Below, one piece after another: positions 46,401 through 56,874 of a DNA stretch of 64,000 nucleotides (positions within the stretch are counted from its first letter, which is position 1; each line of letters begins with the position of its first letter). The stretch is taken from positions 62,001 through 126,000 of the forward strand of contig JBBPBK010000144.1 of assembly GCA_039720395.1 (NCBI GenBank). The letters are read 5' to 3'. The DNA is from Liquidambar formosana. Lineage: Eukaryota; Streptophyta; Magnoliopsida; Saxifragales; Altingiaceae. A program made the translations under genes and the position numbers. The notes under the pieces were generated by a model, which saw only the letters and a list, made by a program, of their open reading frames with translations, was not told the DNA's origin and searched no databases.

Positions 46401-46859
46401 TTGTAGTGGAATACGAGCTTGAGGAAACAAAGATAGGGTACGTACATCCACCATGTCATCTGTCCTACGGATTCCCTTTATAGTTCTCTCCAAGGCTTCC
46501 ACCTTGCTAGCCAACACAGAGTCTGTATCAGAGGTCTTCCCCTTACTTCCCCCTTCCAGGTTAAAAACTTCAGGTGATTCATTCCCTTTGGGCTGAGTAC
46601 TTCCCCCATCATTGGTCTTAGTGCCCTCTCCAGACTGGGTCCCATTTTCGGTGTTATCCCCCGGGGTACGGCCATTATTCTGTTCGGGTTCGGACATCTT
46701 ATGTTGGATATCTTGGGCCATTTTCAATGCTCTCTCGGATACATCAGTGGTGTAATCAAGCTTGGTCATGATAGCCTTCAAACAAGTCTCAACATCAAAA
46801 CCCCCTTCACTAGTTGCTTCTTCGGCCATGTCTGACTGGTTGGTAGAATCAATCTTCAC
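43494..46859 (-). CDS. gag-protease polyprotein of element A
   Basis: An open frame of 1,121 codons. No ATG is at the 5' end: the frame begins in LAWIRDQQGRLV after a TGA near 46890 and the first in-frame Met is in SDMAEE, so the start is uncertain. Order: N-terminal acidic part with ALKMAQ; capsid-type retrotransposon gag domain near residues 165-300 (KWFLALDENRTRTWEDI, ETFSAFITRWRQKA); two knuckles of C-x2-H-x4-H-x4-C form (CKFHQAKGHSTNRC, CQYHGIPGHDTDDC); aspartic protease with LIDNGSALNVCP and LLGRPWIH; a G-patch-like stretch FFPGMGLGRRQQGI; and a C-terminal linker. Makes particle proteins and the processing enzyme. Unspliced RNA would stop here; spliced RNA would continue to pol. Confidence 0.92.
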   Translation of the reverse strand: MKIDSTNQSDMAEEATSEGGFDVETCLKAIMTKLDYTTDVSERALKMAQDIQHKMSEPEQNNGRTPGDNTENGTQSGEGTKTNDGGSTQPKGNESPEVFNLEGGSKGKTSDTDSVLASKVEALERTIKGIRRTDDMVDVRTLSLFPQARIPLQFKMPELEKFDGTGCPKTHLKMYVRAMHPRGATDELLAQMFHETLATSALKWFLALDENRTRTWEDICNEFSEHYKYNTEVDVTRRDLETTKQGANETFSAFITRWRQKASKMADRPNEEDQIQLVVKNLLPVYHKHLFAHYFPNFKALIGAGTQVEDAIADGSIKTEEVQKNRRPNFAGKNNAEVNAIAQPIQPISLNDTNPPRQFTELHMPLEKVLEKLKSRGLLKPLDPRPPPNPLPKSYNENEYCKFHQAKGHSTNRCYRLRHEIQDLLDKQIISPPTPPNRPNVTQNPLPSHNSSNSINAIEADPSRPCLPIRQYTPLPMSLTQAFHQCCDQGLIIPHPPKPRPQTPHQYCQYHGIPGHDTDDCAMLRKVVQDLIDQKTLQLPKKSIQQQLKERYEAGDPQVGLLGEPSGKFDYYVLYPDPLPSEPIIPTGWDDIPEEVQMEDIDMIEWDDLMGDTNEIDDIWASDEEVDHMTRGGRHFKPPHLESDNPLGELDKRLDVQEEEDEVLRQLKKTNANITIWGLLMASHKHRQTVLKLLNQVQVPVDLSPEGLVNLVNPTPKNSTIVFTEADLPKSGPSHSQALHITVDTMGKRVPTVLIDNGSALNVCPLRTATVLGLGPTDFTPSGQTVRAYDNTRREVIGMITLPLIMGPTEFRVEFQVLDVPSCFNLLLGRPWIHPAGAVPSSLHQKVKFPHEGAIVTLQGDYDLKMAGIPICEIKPESVEIPLSGFEYVQCIEKELEKEELIPLDYCPHGNLHVGEIMRKMNFFPGMGLGRRQQGIPHSVQSRVVSYTFGLGYEPTKNDYAEMTRRNKEKGKARAEGRVPDFKIPPYRPTLNGYFIKEGDDFLYCGFPEPMFNPTTKIRIPGFEIFFTKWYPITAEIVDDEAINDSYWEKKEEDWVEHMDSETMVTMFQDMVLTLGESATEDCQDSSIHHATMPLHNWYLEDGAIAEILEEEDHDLPDSSL

Positions 46860-46899
46860 TAAGCGCCCTTGCTGGTCGCGGATCCAAGCCAGTACGTCC

Positions 46900-47555
46900 T
46901 CTCACTCCTCTACGAAAGGGAACAATCAGTCTCTCATCCTAAGGGTATGTCCTAGGCTTCCATATTTGTCTCAATGACTTCACATCATATATACTCAATT
47001 AGTCCCTTTTAATCCAATCACCTTTACAAGGGTCATGGGCGAAAGGTACGTATTAAGGATATAGGGTGCAAAGGTCCTCTATTAATTTTTCCATTAAGCA
47101 CATCACAAACACGGTCATGATATCATTACAAACAATGTGGGTGCATAAGGGTGAAACCATAGTGTCCTGCAAGTCTGTCTATATGGACTAATGATAAGGG
47201 TAGGCTGGGGTCCTTCACTTGCTTGAGCAATCTTTATACCTAACCACATGTGGCATCAGGAACGCCGCGTGGGTCCAGCAGTACGTGATTAACTCATTTA
47301 ATATACCCAAGGGCAAGCCCAAGGGTACTTGGCAAGAGAGGTTGAGAGCTTTCGCCCCAACTCATGGAATCAGGAAAACCAAGGTTGAGGCTAGGCCCGT
47401 CAGTGGCAAGGGACATCGATCCTAACATGCAAGAGTTTGCGCACACAATGCAATAAATGAAAGCACACAATCAAGCGAATGCAATGTGATTGATTTTAAT
47501 TAAACAAAAGAAATTAACTTAGCCCAATCAAATTGTATAGAGTCTAGCCCACAAA
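46900..47555 (-). other. Leader of element A between primer site and gag
   Basis: About 650 bp, no long frame. It contains the family-wide block with CCCAAGGGTACTTGGC and CAGTACGTG (about 47275-47335), also in C and D, and resembles the B leader at 63830-64000. Such leaders hold packaging signals, but nothing here proves it. Confidence 0.6.
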
Positions 47556-47573
47556 TCCCCAGCGGAGTCGCCA
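47556..47573 (-). other. Primer binding site of element A
   Basis: Minus strand TGGCGACTCCGCTGGGGA, four bases after the LTR end; identical to the site in element C. Confidence 0.85.
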
Positions 47574-47577
47574 AGTC

Positions 47578-50500
47578 TGTGAACCCCAGAAATTGTTAAG
47601 GCCCACAGGAGGGTTTAAAAGTCGCCAATCTGTGGACCCAGGAAAAGAGGGCCCACGAATGGGTTTGGAAAAAGAAAGGAGTCGCCACCTTATTTTTTAA
47701 AGGAAACAAGGAAAACCCTAAAAACAGTTTTGTTTTAGGAAAACAAAAGATTGACTCCATATTTAAAAATGGAAAGGCAAATGATCTTTTGGAAACCAGA
47801 GAATTCGGGGATTCGGAGGCTAAGTTACGATATGGGAAGGTTCTAGGCAAAGCCTATAGGCACCCATATCGCCCTAAACGGTCTCTTAATTTAATTGGGC
47901 TAAATCAAAGTCTTAATCACACATAAATCTACAGTTATCATCACAAGACAGCATGCATATCATTCATTCATTCATCCATATAATCATGTAAATCAAAGAA
48001 AAAAAAACAGAAAAAAGAAGGAGGGGGAGAAAACCTAGGATACTTAGTATCCTAGGGCGGACTTGAACATCACGAAGAGCGCCTACGTACCATGTATGGA
48101 AATACATGGATCAAAGTCCACGTAGTTCGAAAGGGAATAGGGTTATAACCTAATCAAGGCCTATGGTAAACCCTAAGTTTCCTTTCAAGTAAAACATGGT
48201 AAGCTTCCAAAAATGAATGATTCTCAAAAGGTTTTTAGTAAAATATGGAATTTTGATAAAAGATGGAAACTTTGATTTAAAAGGTATTTTTTTATTGAAA
48301 GGAAACTATAGAATCTACCATACCCCTCTATTAGGAAACAACCCTAGGGGGGGAAGAAAGGGAAAGTTTCAAAGGAAGGAAAGAAGGGTGAATTGGGGCA
48401 CCCTCACACCCTACTTACCTTAAGCGAAAGCAACCTGTCAAAGTAACCACCCTATTGCATAGGGTAATTACCTTATTTGCAATAGCCAAAATAACCACCC
48501 CACATTGGTGGGGTAGTTGCACCTGTTGTACCTGTCAAAGCGCCTGCAATTTCCATGCAAAACATACCAAAAATACCAACCAAACAAGCTAGATTCCAAA
48601 TCAAGCCATTATCATGCCCAAACATGGGCTAACACATGCTCAAAATATCATATCAAGGACAAATAACAGATCTGGACAGAATTGAAATAAGGCTTAAAAT
48701 CAACCACAAGTCATGCAACAACATGAATCATAAGCTAACTGAAACCCTAATTCAACCCTACATGCAATGACATGCAAAAAACCCTAAAATCACCTATATG
48801 AATGCTAGAAATATCATAGTTATCAAATATGCAGCACATATATATCAACTATGAAGAAAACACAAAGAAAAACCCTAAGCTATCATGCTATATGCAGCTA
48901 AACTCACACAAGGATGATAAAAACCCTAGAATCACAATTGTGCTAAAAAACACATTGAATAACTTTAAATCATGCAAAGCCCATCATAGACATCATGCTA
49001 ATCATGCATATTAATCAATAGAAGCATCCACACATGAGAAAAATACAAGCTTGCACATGAAATATAGCTATTCTAAACATAAACTCCATTTCAGCACTAA
49101 GGAAACCCTAGAATCCCAAACATGCAGCAAATCACATGGAACATCATCCTAGCATACTAAACAGCCCATAAATATTATCCTAATCATGCATACATTCCAA
49201 TGGAAGCAACAAAACACAATAAAAACATAAGCTCTAATATGCCAAAGAGTTATTTCATGCAGAAAACCATTTTAAGCACCTAAGAAACCCTAAAGTCCCA
49301 AACATGCAGTAAATCACATGGAATAACATCCTAGCATACTAAACAGCCCATGAATATTACCCTAATCATGCATACTAACTAATAGAAGTAGCAAAACACA
49401 ATAAACACAAGCTTCAATATGCAAAAGTGTTATTTCATGTAGAAAACCAATTTCAGCACTAAGGGAACCCTAGAATCCCAAACATTCAGTAAATCACATG
49501 GAATAACATCCTAGCATACTAAACAGCCCATGAATATGATCCTAAACATGCACACTAACTAATAGAAGTAGCAAAACACAATAAAAACACAAGCTTGAAC
49601 ATGGAATAATGCTATCTTATGCAAAAACCCTAGTTTGAATGAAAGAGAGAAAGGGGAAGAGGCTTACCTATGGTGGCTGCTGTAGAGAGTCCTCCTCCTC
49701 TTATGTGCTGCTGGAAACAACCTCCTTCAAGCCTTCAAGCAATGCTCCAGCCCTCCTTCAAGCCTTCTCTCACACTCTCTCACTCAAAGTTTAAGTTAAA
49801 CTACCCTAAGGATGGCTGCCATAGCCTCCAAGTCTCACTCACACTTCAGAAATTGCCTCCAAAAAGTCCCCTATTGCTGAAGTATAAGGGGGTATTTATA
49901 GGGATTGAGGGGAAACCCTCAATGGTTGGGATTAAAACCCTAGGGATTGATCCAAGGGCTCTTAGAGGTTACCTTGGGGCTCAAGTAGGTCAAAAAGGGC
50001 TGAAATTAGGGTTAAATGGCGGCCAAAGGCGAGCAAATCCGAGAAAATAGGGTGGGAGCCGCGTCAAGGCTCAAAAAAGGAAAGTGGCTCGGGTGACCAC
50101 CTGGGGCTGGGCGGCTAGCAGCCTGGGCCCAGGCGGCTAGCCGCCCAGGCCTGGGTGGTCACCCGAGGCCATGTCAGCTTCAGCCCATTTTTGACCCTTT
50201 CAGCTTCCAAATGTGTTTCAGGGCTCAAATGAACTCCGATTTTGACGAAACGAAAGCCAAAACGACCGTGTTTCGAAGGGGAATGTAATTTGAGTCACTT
50301 GAGGGCAAGAAACCCTAGCCATGGCTGCATGGTTGAGTCCTACAAAGGTGGTTAACCGCTATGCCTCACCATCGCTTAGCTTAGGTATGCACATAGGGTC
50401 GCACCGAATGCTTTCCAATTCGAAATTCAACCTCCCTAAACACATTTGGGGATGAAATCAAGACCAATCAAGGTCAAATGAGTAGTCATAGAGTGAAAAT

Positions 50501-50874
50501 CATGAGCCAATTCGAGCCAACCCGAAGTAGGTCTTTTAGCCAACCTGAGCCTTAATGAGCCATTCTAATCCCGAACCTTCAATTCATCGAATTGAACCCA
50601 CAAATACCTCAAATACAACCATATGAACTCCAATTGGCAACTTGGAGATCATTTCAAGGTCAAATGGAAAGTTTGTGATCAAAAAGACAATTATGCCCCT
50701 CAAGTCACAAAAGTTCTAATTAACCCTCGAGATCAACTCCAAATCGAACCAAAATTCATACACACCATCCTTAGGACCCTAGAAACTCAATGCAAAAGAC
50801 TAGACTCAAAAAGGAAACAAAAAGACACATGCAATGACAAACCCTAGCTAAGGTGGCAAAAATGGGGTGTGACA
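47578..50874 (-). repeat. 5' LTR of element A
   Basis: 3,297 bp. In sense order: palindrome 50088-50167, TATA box CCTATAAATACC (49891-49902), a splice-donor word CATAG|GTAAGCC near 49668, a possible 75-nt intron 48344-48418, the TACGTAGGCGC block near 48077-48125, and the U5 stem-loop 47828-47871. Differs from the 3' LTR at only a handful of sites by eye, chiefly a cluster at the TATA box. Confidence 0.94.
49891..49903 (-). promoter_or_regulatory. TATA box of the A 5' LTR
   Basis: Minus sense CCCTATAAATACC, about 185 bp downstream of the palindrome. This is the LTR that would drive the genomic RNA. Confidence 0.75.
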
Positions 50875-52775
50875 CAAATCTGGACAGAATAGTATTATGA
50901 CCTAAAATCATCCACTAAGCATGCCAATAGCAAAAACAGCGAACAATAATAAGTCCTAACATATTCCTAGAACCATATCATGCATAAAAACCCTAAAACA
51001 TACTAACATGCATGCAAAACTATCATGTTTTCTCCATATGAAAAACATATACAGCAAACACGAAGAAAAACCAAATAAAAAAGTCTACTTTATCATGCTA
51101 TATGAAAACAAGCACAAAACAATAACTCTAAAACCCTAAACTCACAAATATGCTTAAAAACTCACAAGACATACTTTAATCATGCTAAAACCAAACTAAA
51201 CAGAAATTATATCATGCATATTAACGAACTAAAGCAATATAACATGATGAAAATCCTAACTCTAACATGCAATGACACTAATCCTAGCACAAGGACAAAC
51301 AGGAGCACAAGAATCATAACTATGCATTAAAAACCTAAAGGACAGCCCTAAAGCATGCTAAACAGTAGATAAAAAATAGATATTCCATGTATATTAACTA
51401 GCTAGAGTATTAATACATGATAAAAAAGTTACCTTTAACATGCAATAAGCCTAACCCATATGAAAACCTAGTTTAAGCTTGAATAGAGAAGGAGAATACC
51501 TTATTCTCTCTCAAACACTCAAGTATTAATGCATAAAGTGGCTCCCCTTGTGTTCGTAATTGTTCGTGGCTCCTCAGGTCTTTAGAGTGAATCAAACCAA
51601 CACGAATCCTCCTCTTTGTCAAAGTGGTATCACAGCAAAGAGATCAAAACTCACTCAACTTTGAAAAGAAATAGAAAACAAAAAGAGAACAAGAGAAAAG
51701 AAAAGTGATTTTCGTCACTTTGCAGCAGCAGCAACGTCAATCGCGTTTTTGGGTATGAAAACGTTGGATTTGGACAAAGCTTGTGAAATACAAAGTTGTA
51801 GAGAATTGAATTATCTTTCTAACAAGATCAATTTCATCAAATTCTGACTTCGGATGAAAAAGTTATGATTAAAATACGACTGCTGGTTTTCAGAAAATCT
51901 GCTGCTGAATTATGACGAATTTCACTCCCTCCAAACCCTCTTCTCCTCCCCCTTGTTTAAAGACATTAAGAGAGTATTTATAGCTGAAATCTGGAGTTTC
52001 CCTTTCCTTCCTGGACTAGGTTTCCTTGGAGAATAATCAAAAGGTATTTTATAATGATAAAAGACTTCTAATCTGAATAGGAAAAGGAAATTGTCTTTTA
52101 TAAAAATTGGGAGACTGACCGCTAACACGCATGCACATGTATCGTATGTGCGTACACACACTCATCACATACGTACACGTGTTAGTGTCATGATAAAAAT
52201 GGCTAATTTAATAAAATAATTTTCTTTTCATTTTAACCAAAAATCTCATGCTGTGATTCGCACTAATTCTTCAAGGATAATCCGTAAATAACCACACTAA
52301 ACTCATCATCAGGCCATATCAAAATTGAACTTCATGAAACACTTTTGAGGGTAAAATGATGACTAATGAAAGTCAATTTGAAAAGATTTGGTTGGTAATT
52401 GTGAGTCAATTAGAGCTAACCCAAGGAAGGGTCAATTAACCAACTTGAACTACATCGAGCCATTTTAATCCCGAGCCATTGACTTACCAAATTGAACCTA
52501 GAAATACCTCTTATGCATCCATATGAACTCCAATTGACAATTTGGAGATCATTCCAAGGTCAAATGAAAAGTTTGGGACTTAAAAGACGATTATGCCCCT
52601 CAAGTCACAAAAGCTCTTATTATCCCTCAAGATCAACTCCAATTTGAACCAAAATTCATATCCATTGTCCTTGTGACTCTAGAAAACTAATGCAAGTGAC
52701 TAGACTCAAAAACAAAACAAAAACATGCATGAAATGATGAGCCCTAGTAAGGTGGTGCAAAAATGGGGTGTGACA

Positions 52776-52860
52776 GAAGCCCCTCATTGGCGAACAAGTT
52801 ACACTTGTGAACCAATGATAAAGAACAACCCATTTTTGGCCAAAAAGCCCGGAGAAATCA
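52776..52860 (-). other. Polypurine-tract region of element B
   Basis: Minus sense ATGAGGGGCTTC next to the LTR start, as in A and C. Confidence 0.6.
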
Positions 52861-54790
52861 CACACTGATACCAACAATGATGGGAGGTTGAAAACCTGAG
52901 ACTGAAGTAAGGAAGTGTACTCAAGTCATGAGTATACTTAAACCACTGGGGGTTGGTGATTGTCAAGAGAAGCATATTCAAGCCACTACGAATGAACATA
53001 CTTTTGAAACGGAGAAATATATTCTAGTCACGAATATATTTAACCAAGTGATGAGAATGAGATCTGAAAAGTACGTTCAAGTGACGAACGTACCTTGGAA
53101 ATGGAGAAGTATATTCAGGTCACGAATATATTTAACCAAGTGAGTGACAAAAAATCTGAGAAGTATACTCAAGTGATGAGTATACCATTGAAATGGAGAA
53201 ATATATTCAGGTCACGAATATATTTAACCAAGTAATCTGAGAATGAAATCTGAGAAGTATACTCAAGTGGTGAGGATACTTAATGATTGAGAAGGACTGA
53301 GAAGTACGTTCAAGTGATGAACATACTTTTGAAAAATGAGAAATATATTCAGGTCACGAATATATTTAACTAAGTAAGATAGAGAATGAACTGAGAAGTA
53401 TACTCAAGTGATGAGTATACCATTGAAATGGAGAAATATATTCAAGTGATGAATATATTTAACCAAGTAATAATCTGAGAAGTATGTTCAAGTGATGAAC
53501 ATACCATTGAAATGGAGAAATATACCCAAGCAATGGATATACTTAACCAAGTAGGATAAGAATAATCTGAGAGGTGTATTCAAGTGATGAGTGTACTTTT
53601 GAAATGGAGAAATATATTCAGGTCACGAACATATTTACCCAAGTGATGAAAAAAGATGCTGAGAAATATACTCAAGTGATGAGTATACTTAATGATTGAA
53701 AAAGACTGAGAAGTACGTTCAAGTGATGAACATACTTTTGAAATGGAGAAATGTATCCAAGTGATGGATATATTTAACCAAGTAAGCTGAGAAGTACACT
53801 CAAGTGATGAACATACCATTGAAATGGAGAAATATATCCAAACGACGGATATATTTAACCAAGTAAGATAAGAATAATCTGAGAAGTGTACTCAAGTGAT
53901 GAGTACACCATTGAAATGGAGAAATATATTCTAGTCACGAATATACTTAACCAAGTAAGTGACAAGTATGTTTAAGTGATAAACATACCATTGAAATAGA
54001 GAAATATATCCAAGTGATGGATATACTTAACCAAGTAAGTGACAAGTATGTTTAAGTGATAAACATACCATTGAAATAGAGAAATATATCCAAGCGATGG
54101 ATATACTTAAGCAAGTAAGATAGAGAATAATCTGAGAAGTGTACTCAAGTGATGAGTACACCATTGAAATGGAGAAATATATTCTAGTCATGAATATATT
54201 TAACTAAGTGACAAATAATCTGAGATTTATGTTCAAGTGATGAACATACCATTGAAATGGAGAAATATACCCAAGCGATGGATATACTTAACCAAGTAAG
54301 TGGCAAAATATCTGAGAAGTATACTCAAGTGATGAGTATACCATTGAAATGGAAAAAATATACCCAAGTGGTGGATATACTTAACCAAAAAAGTGACAAA
54401 TGATCTGAGAAGTATGTTCAAGTGATGAACATACCATTGAAATGGAGAAGTATACCCAAGCGATGGATATACTTAACCAAGTAAGTGACAAATGATCTGA
54501 GAAGTATGTTCAATTGATGAACATACCATTGAAATGGAGAAATATATTCAAGTGATGAATATATTTAACCAAGTAAGTGATAATGAGGATCTGAAACTAG
54601 GAAGCATATTCAATGGGTGAACATGCTTTTGAAATGGAAGAATATATTCAAGTGATGAATATATTCAACCCAGTATGATAGAAAATGAGAATTTGAAACT
54701 GAGAAGCATATTCAAAGGGTGAATACACTTTTGAAATGGAAGAACACATTCAAGTGATGAATATATTCAACCAAGTAGGATGAAAAATCA
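52860..54790. repeat. Tandem hairpin array of element B
   Basis: About 50 half-units of 35-45 bp of two alternating kinds: GAGAAGTA...ACCATTGAAATG and GAGAAATATA...TTTAACCAAGTAAG. Each carries an inverted repeat of 7-10 bp around a 7-nt loop, mostly AAGTGAT, AAGCGAT or AGGTCAC. The stems vary from unit to unit but stay complementary. Located between 3' LTR and antisense gene, the known variable 3' region of Tat/Ogre elements. Confidence 0.92.
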
Positions 54791-55059
54791 AGATTTGAAA
54801 TGAGGATATATGATCAATTTATCAAGATTGAACAGGCATGGTGCAAGAGGAAAGTGACTTAACACATTGTCACTTGAGTTGGCATGACACAGGGGAAATA
54901 TATTCAACCCTTTTGAACATAAAATCAATTCAAGGAATTGATTTCAAGATGGAATTTGATTGATTTTAAGCTCAAAAAGTGTTGAATATCTCATTTGGAA
55001 GGAGGTTTGATCACGCGCCAAGGCGAGACAAAGCGAGAAGCAAAACCAAAACAAAGTGG
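54791..55059. other. Spacer before the antisense promoter of B
   Basis: About 270 bp without a gene; it continues into the palindrome at 55060. Confidence 0.4.
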
Positions 55060-55117
55060 CTTGGGTGACCACCAGGCCTCGGGAGGCTAGCCGCCCAGGC
55101 CTGGGTGGTTACCCGAG
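55060..55117 (+). promoter_or_regulatory. GC-rich palindrome upstream of the antisense gene of B
   Basis: 58 bp, a shortened form of the A module: CTTGGGTGACCACC ... GGCTAGCC ... GGTGGTTACCCGAG. It ends 87 bp before the TATA box at 55204-55212, the same spacing as in A. Confidence 0.72.
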
Positions 55118-55203
55118 CCCGAAGCGGAAATCCCACTTTGAATAGGAAACTTCCTATTCTGATGGGTTTTTTCCTATTTGAACTTGGATTTGTGACCTTT
55201 TCC

Positions 55204-55212
55204 CTATAAAAA
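55204..55212 (+). promoter_or_regulatory. TATA box of the antisense gene of B
   Basis: CTATAAAAA, 49 bp before the ATG at 55261. Confidence 0.7.
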
Positions 55213-55260
55213 CACATCCAAGAGGTTCCTAAACCTACTTGTATTCATTCATTAGAAATT

Positions 55261-56547
55261 ATGGAGGCTCTAGACAAATTTTTAGGAGGGTTTTTGAGAG
55301 TTATAAGTGCTGAAGCAAAATCTGAGTTCAAGTGCTTTGGCTTGGATCCATTGCTCTCCTTGAGGCATGTGAGGCTTGAAACGAACCTCTTGACTGCTGC
55401 TACATATTTTTGGGATCCTCAAGTTCATGTGTTCTGCTTCAACTATGAAGAACTGTGCCCAACCATGGAGGAATTCTGTGCATTGTATGGAGTTTCAACG
55501 GTAGGTCCTTTCATTCTCCCTACTCCTCGCCCAAGCTTTCTTACTTCTTTCTCCAATCTACTTGGGATTCACTCACAATATGCCTCTACGTTTGTAAAGG
55601 ACCATATGGTAGACTTGATGAAATTGGCAACCTCTTTTTTAGCTTGTGATAGTAAAGGTATTCTGAATTTTACCTTTCCTATTAAGCATGCTCTTGCCTT
55701 TTGCCTCATTGGTCGTTTCCTTATTTCAACTGGTACTCCACATGTTCCCATACAAATTTGTGACTTGATTCCTCTCCTTGCCAAGGGCTATAACTTGATT
55801 CCTATGGTGCTAGCTGAAACCCTGAATGGTTTGGATAAAACTCATGAGGACCCAAAGGTTCCTTTAGGAGGTAGCCCCATTCTACTGCAGATGTGGTTGC
55901 TTGAAAGACTGAATTTCTTGTCACCAGTTGCCATTACACCATACAAGCCCCAGCATTACTGCCTTCGCCGCATTGAACTACCTGGGCAATTTTCATTGAG
56001 AGATTGGCTAGGTTACTTCCAAACCCTTTCTTAGAGGAGTGTCAAGTGGTTTGTATTCATATGGGGCTGCAGTGACCAGGTGCTTCTGCGGACTTCTGGA
56101 TGCGCCATGGTGAGACTCATAGGACTGAGGTCTACTTCCTTCTATTGGCCTTCAAGGGTTCTGCGTCAGATGGGCGCCATGCAAACCATACCCACTTCCT
56201 TGAAAGGTGACTATCCTGTGGTGCCCGCGGGTCTTTCTGTAGTGACTTGGGCGAAGGACCGATGGCCTAGAAAGCTGACACTGACTCAAGTGACGAATAC
56301 TGATGGTCCGTATATGATGAGCCCCGAGTATAAGGAATGGTTGAAAAGCAATTTAGGTGAGAGAGAGACTACTCGAAGAGAAAGGATTTTTGGACTTATC
56401 AAGAACAATGAACTTGGATCTTGTAGAGAAGATATTATGGAAGCAGTGACAGCAGCTTATGAACATGACTTGAGGAAGAAAAGAAGACATGAAAGAGAGA
56501 AGAAGAAAGCTGAGGAGCGAGCTGCAAAGAAGCCCAAGAAAAACTGA
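55261..56547 (+). pseudogene. Antisense DUF7745-like gene of element B, one nonsense codon
   Basis: Colinear with the A gene over its full length (428 residues plus the broken codon), with the same FWDPQVHVFCFNYEELCP, GGSPILLQMWLLERL and basic C-terminus (RKKRRHERE). A single TAG at 56032-56034 replaces the Trp codon of the LSW(R) motif in A. The rest of the frame is open, so protein-level constraint lasted until recently. The TAG is a G-to-A change from TGG. Confidence 0.78.
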
Positions 56548-56874
56548 AGACTCAATAGAATAGGATATTTATGGCATATTTATAGTTCTTTTACTTAATA
56601 CCAATGAATTGCTATGTCAATCAATTTTAGTTTTGAATAAATTGCCAATAATAAATCAAATTTGGGATTTTCTTGTTTGATTTAGACCGCACCCAAGGTA
56701 ACTTAATGGGTTGCCTACGTATCTCCATGGTTTTTTTTTTTCTTCTTTTTTTTTTTTGTTTTTTTTTTTTGTTTTTTTGTTTTTTTGTTTTTGAATGGAG
56801 AATCAGGTCTTACGTAGTTCTTATGCCTTAACTTTTGCCTAGGCCGCCCTTACGGGTTTTCAACCTAGCAGGCT
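56548..56874 (-). other. Region between the antisense gene and pol of B
   Basis: Same plan as in A: GGGTGCGGTC (sense), TACGTAGGC, T-runs at 56729-56795 (A-rich in sense), and the sense stem-loop AAAACCC-GTAA-GGG at 56838-56872. Confidence 0.6.

Larger units (their letters stand above)
29785..50874 (-). mobile_element. Complete gypsy Tat/Ogre-type element A, 21,090 bp
   Basis: LTRs at 29785-33083 (3,299 bp) and 47578-50874 (3,297 bp) are nearly identical. The target duplication CAAAT is exact at 29780-29784 and 50875-50879. Internal order in sense (right to left): primer site, gag-protease, intron, pol with dual RNase H and integrase, then a region with two antisense genes, tandem hairpin arrays and the polypurine stretch. 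The dual RNase H, protease-RT intron, long LTRs and variable 3' region are hallmarks of the Tat/Ogre lineage. The few LTR differences indicate a recent insertion. One nonsense codon in integrase means this copy would need help. Confidence 0.95.
28868..52775 (-). repeat. 3' LTR of element B, split by element A
   Basis: The two parts 28868-29784 (U5 side) and 50880-52775 (U3 side) join to 2,813 bp, matching the solo LTR at 18258-21068 (2,811 bp). Ends are TGTCACACCCC and GGGTTCACA in minus sense. The A element sits between them with CAAAT duplicated. Confidence 0.93.
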
